5,675 nt of DNA, taken from the NCBI GenBank assembly GCA_025454185.1, contig JALOOY010000137.1:1-5675 (forward strand), read 5' to 3'. Both the position numbers and the translations under genes were made by a program. The notes below the pieces were generated by a model. That model was given only the letters and a program-made list of their open reading frames with translations. It did not search any database and had not been told where the DNA came from. This document shows positions 5,614-5,675 of this stretch, piece by piece. Position 1 is the first letter of the stretch; every line of letters begins with the position of its first letter. Source of the stretch: Thermodesulfobacteriota bacterium. Its GTDB lineage: Bacteria > Desulfobacterota > RBG-13-43-22.

Positions 5614-5675
5614 GCGGCCGGGAGAGAAAGCCCCTTCGGGCCTTCTGCCGGGGTCCCGGCGCTGCCGGTCGTGTT
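5614..5675. other. Right-edge stretch upstream of the kinase
   Basis: On the - strand the kinase frame continues without a stop to the edge. The 20 residues it would encode are mostly Arg, Pro and Gly and resemble no domain. It is more likely 5' untranslated or intergenic DNA, but this is unresolved. No promoter motif is visible. Confidence 0.35.

Overview
The window is GC-rich, almost fully coding bacterial DNA. It holds one gene fragment on the + strand and a compact set of four genes on the - strand. The codon use, the soluble PAS-type hybrid kinase with a CxxC-containing PAS domain, and the AT-rich heptad repeat next to a GC-rich palindrome would suit a Desulfobacterota (former Deltaproteobacteria) genome. 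This placement is an impression, not a demonstrated assignment.

Layout. At the left edge (2-292, + strand) is the C-terminal part of protein-L-isoaspartate O-methyltransferase (pcm). A 51-base convergent gap with a weak imperfect hairpin separates it from the - strand genes, which are transcribed from right to left. In transcription order these are: a PAS / histidine kinase / receiver hybrid protein (about 4057-5598, with its frame open to the window edge); a trimeric-type purine nucleoside phosphorylase (3218-4060) overlapping the kinase by 4 bases (ATGA); then, after a 55-base repeat-filled gap, two tandem amidohydrolases of the 5'-methylthioadenosine/S-adenosylhomocysteine deaminase family (1738-3162 and 344-1741), which overlap each other by 4 bases (TTGA).

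How they may work together. The deaminases would convert methylthioadenosine (MTA) to methylthioinosine, and S-adenosylhomocysteine (SAH) to S-inosylhomocysteine. The phosphorylase carries the Asn typical of 6-oxopurine enzymes (N237). It has a hydrophobic residue (L249) where ordinary PNP has the His that contacts the ribose 5'-OH. This combination is what a methylthioinosine phosphorylase needs, so the cluster reads as an MTA salvage route through methylthioinosine: deaminate first, then phosphorolyse. It would replace direct MTA phosphorolysis. The kinase is translationally coupled to the phosphorylase, which hints that a sensory input is tied to this salvage pathway.

Other points of interest are the duplicated deaminases with different substrate-loop residues, a three-cysteine motif in the PAS domain, and an exact 7-base-period repeat plus a 15-base duplication that creates two ATG codons at the 5' end of the first deaminase gene. 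No RNA genes, CRISPR arrays, transposons or convincing promoters were seen, and no stretch over 300 bases lacks a gene.
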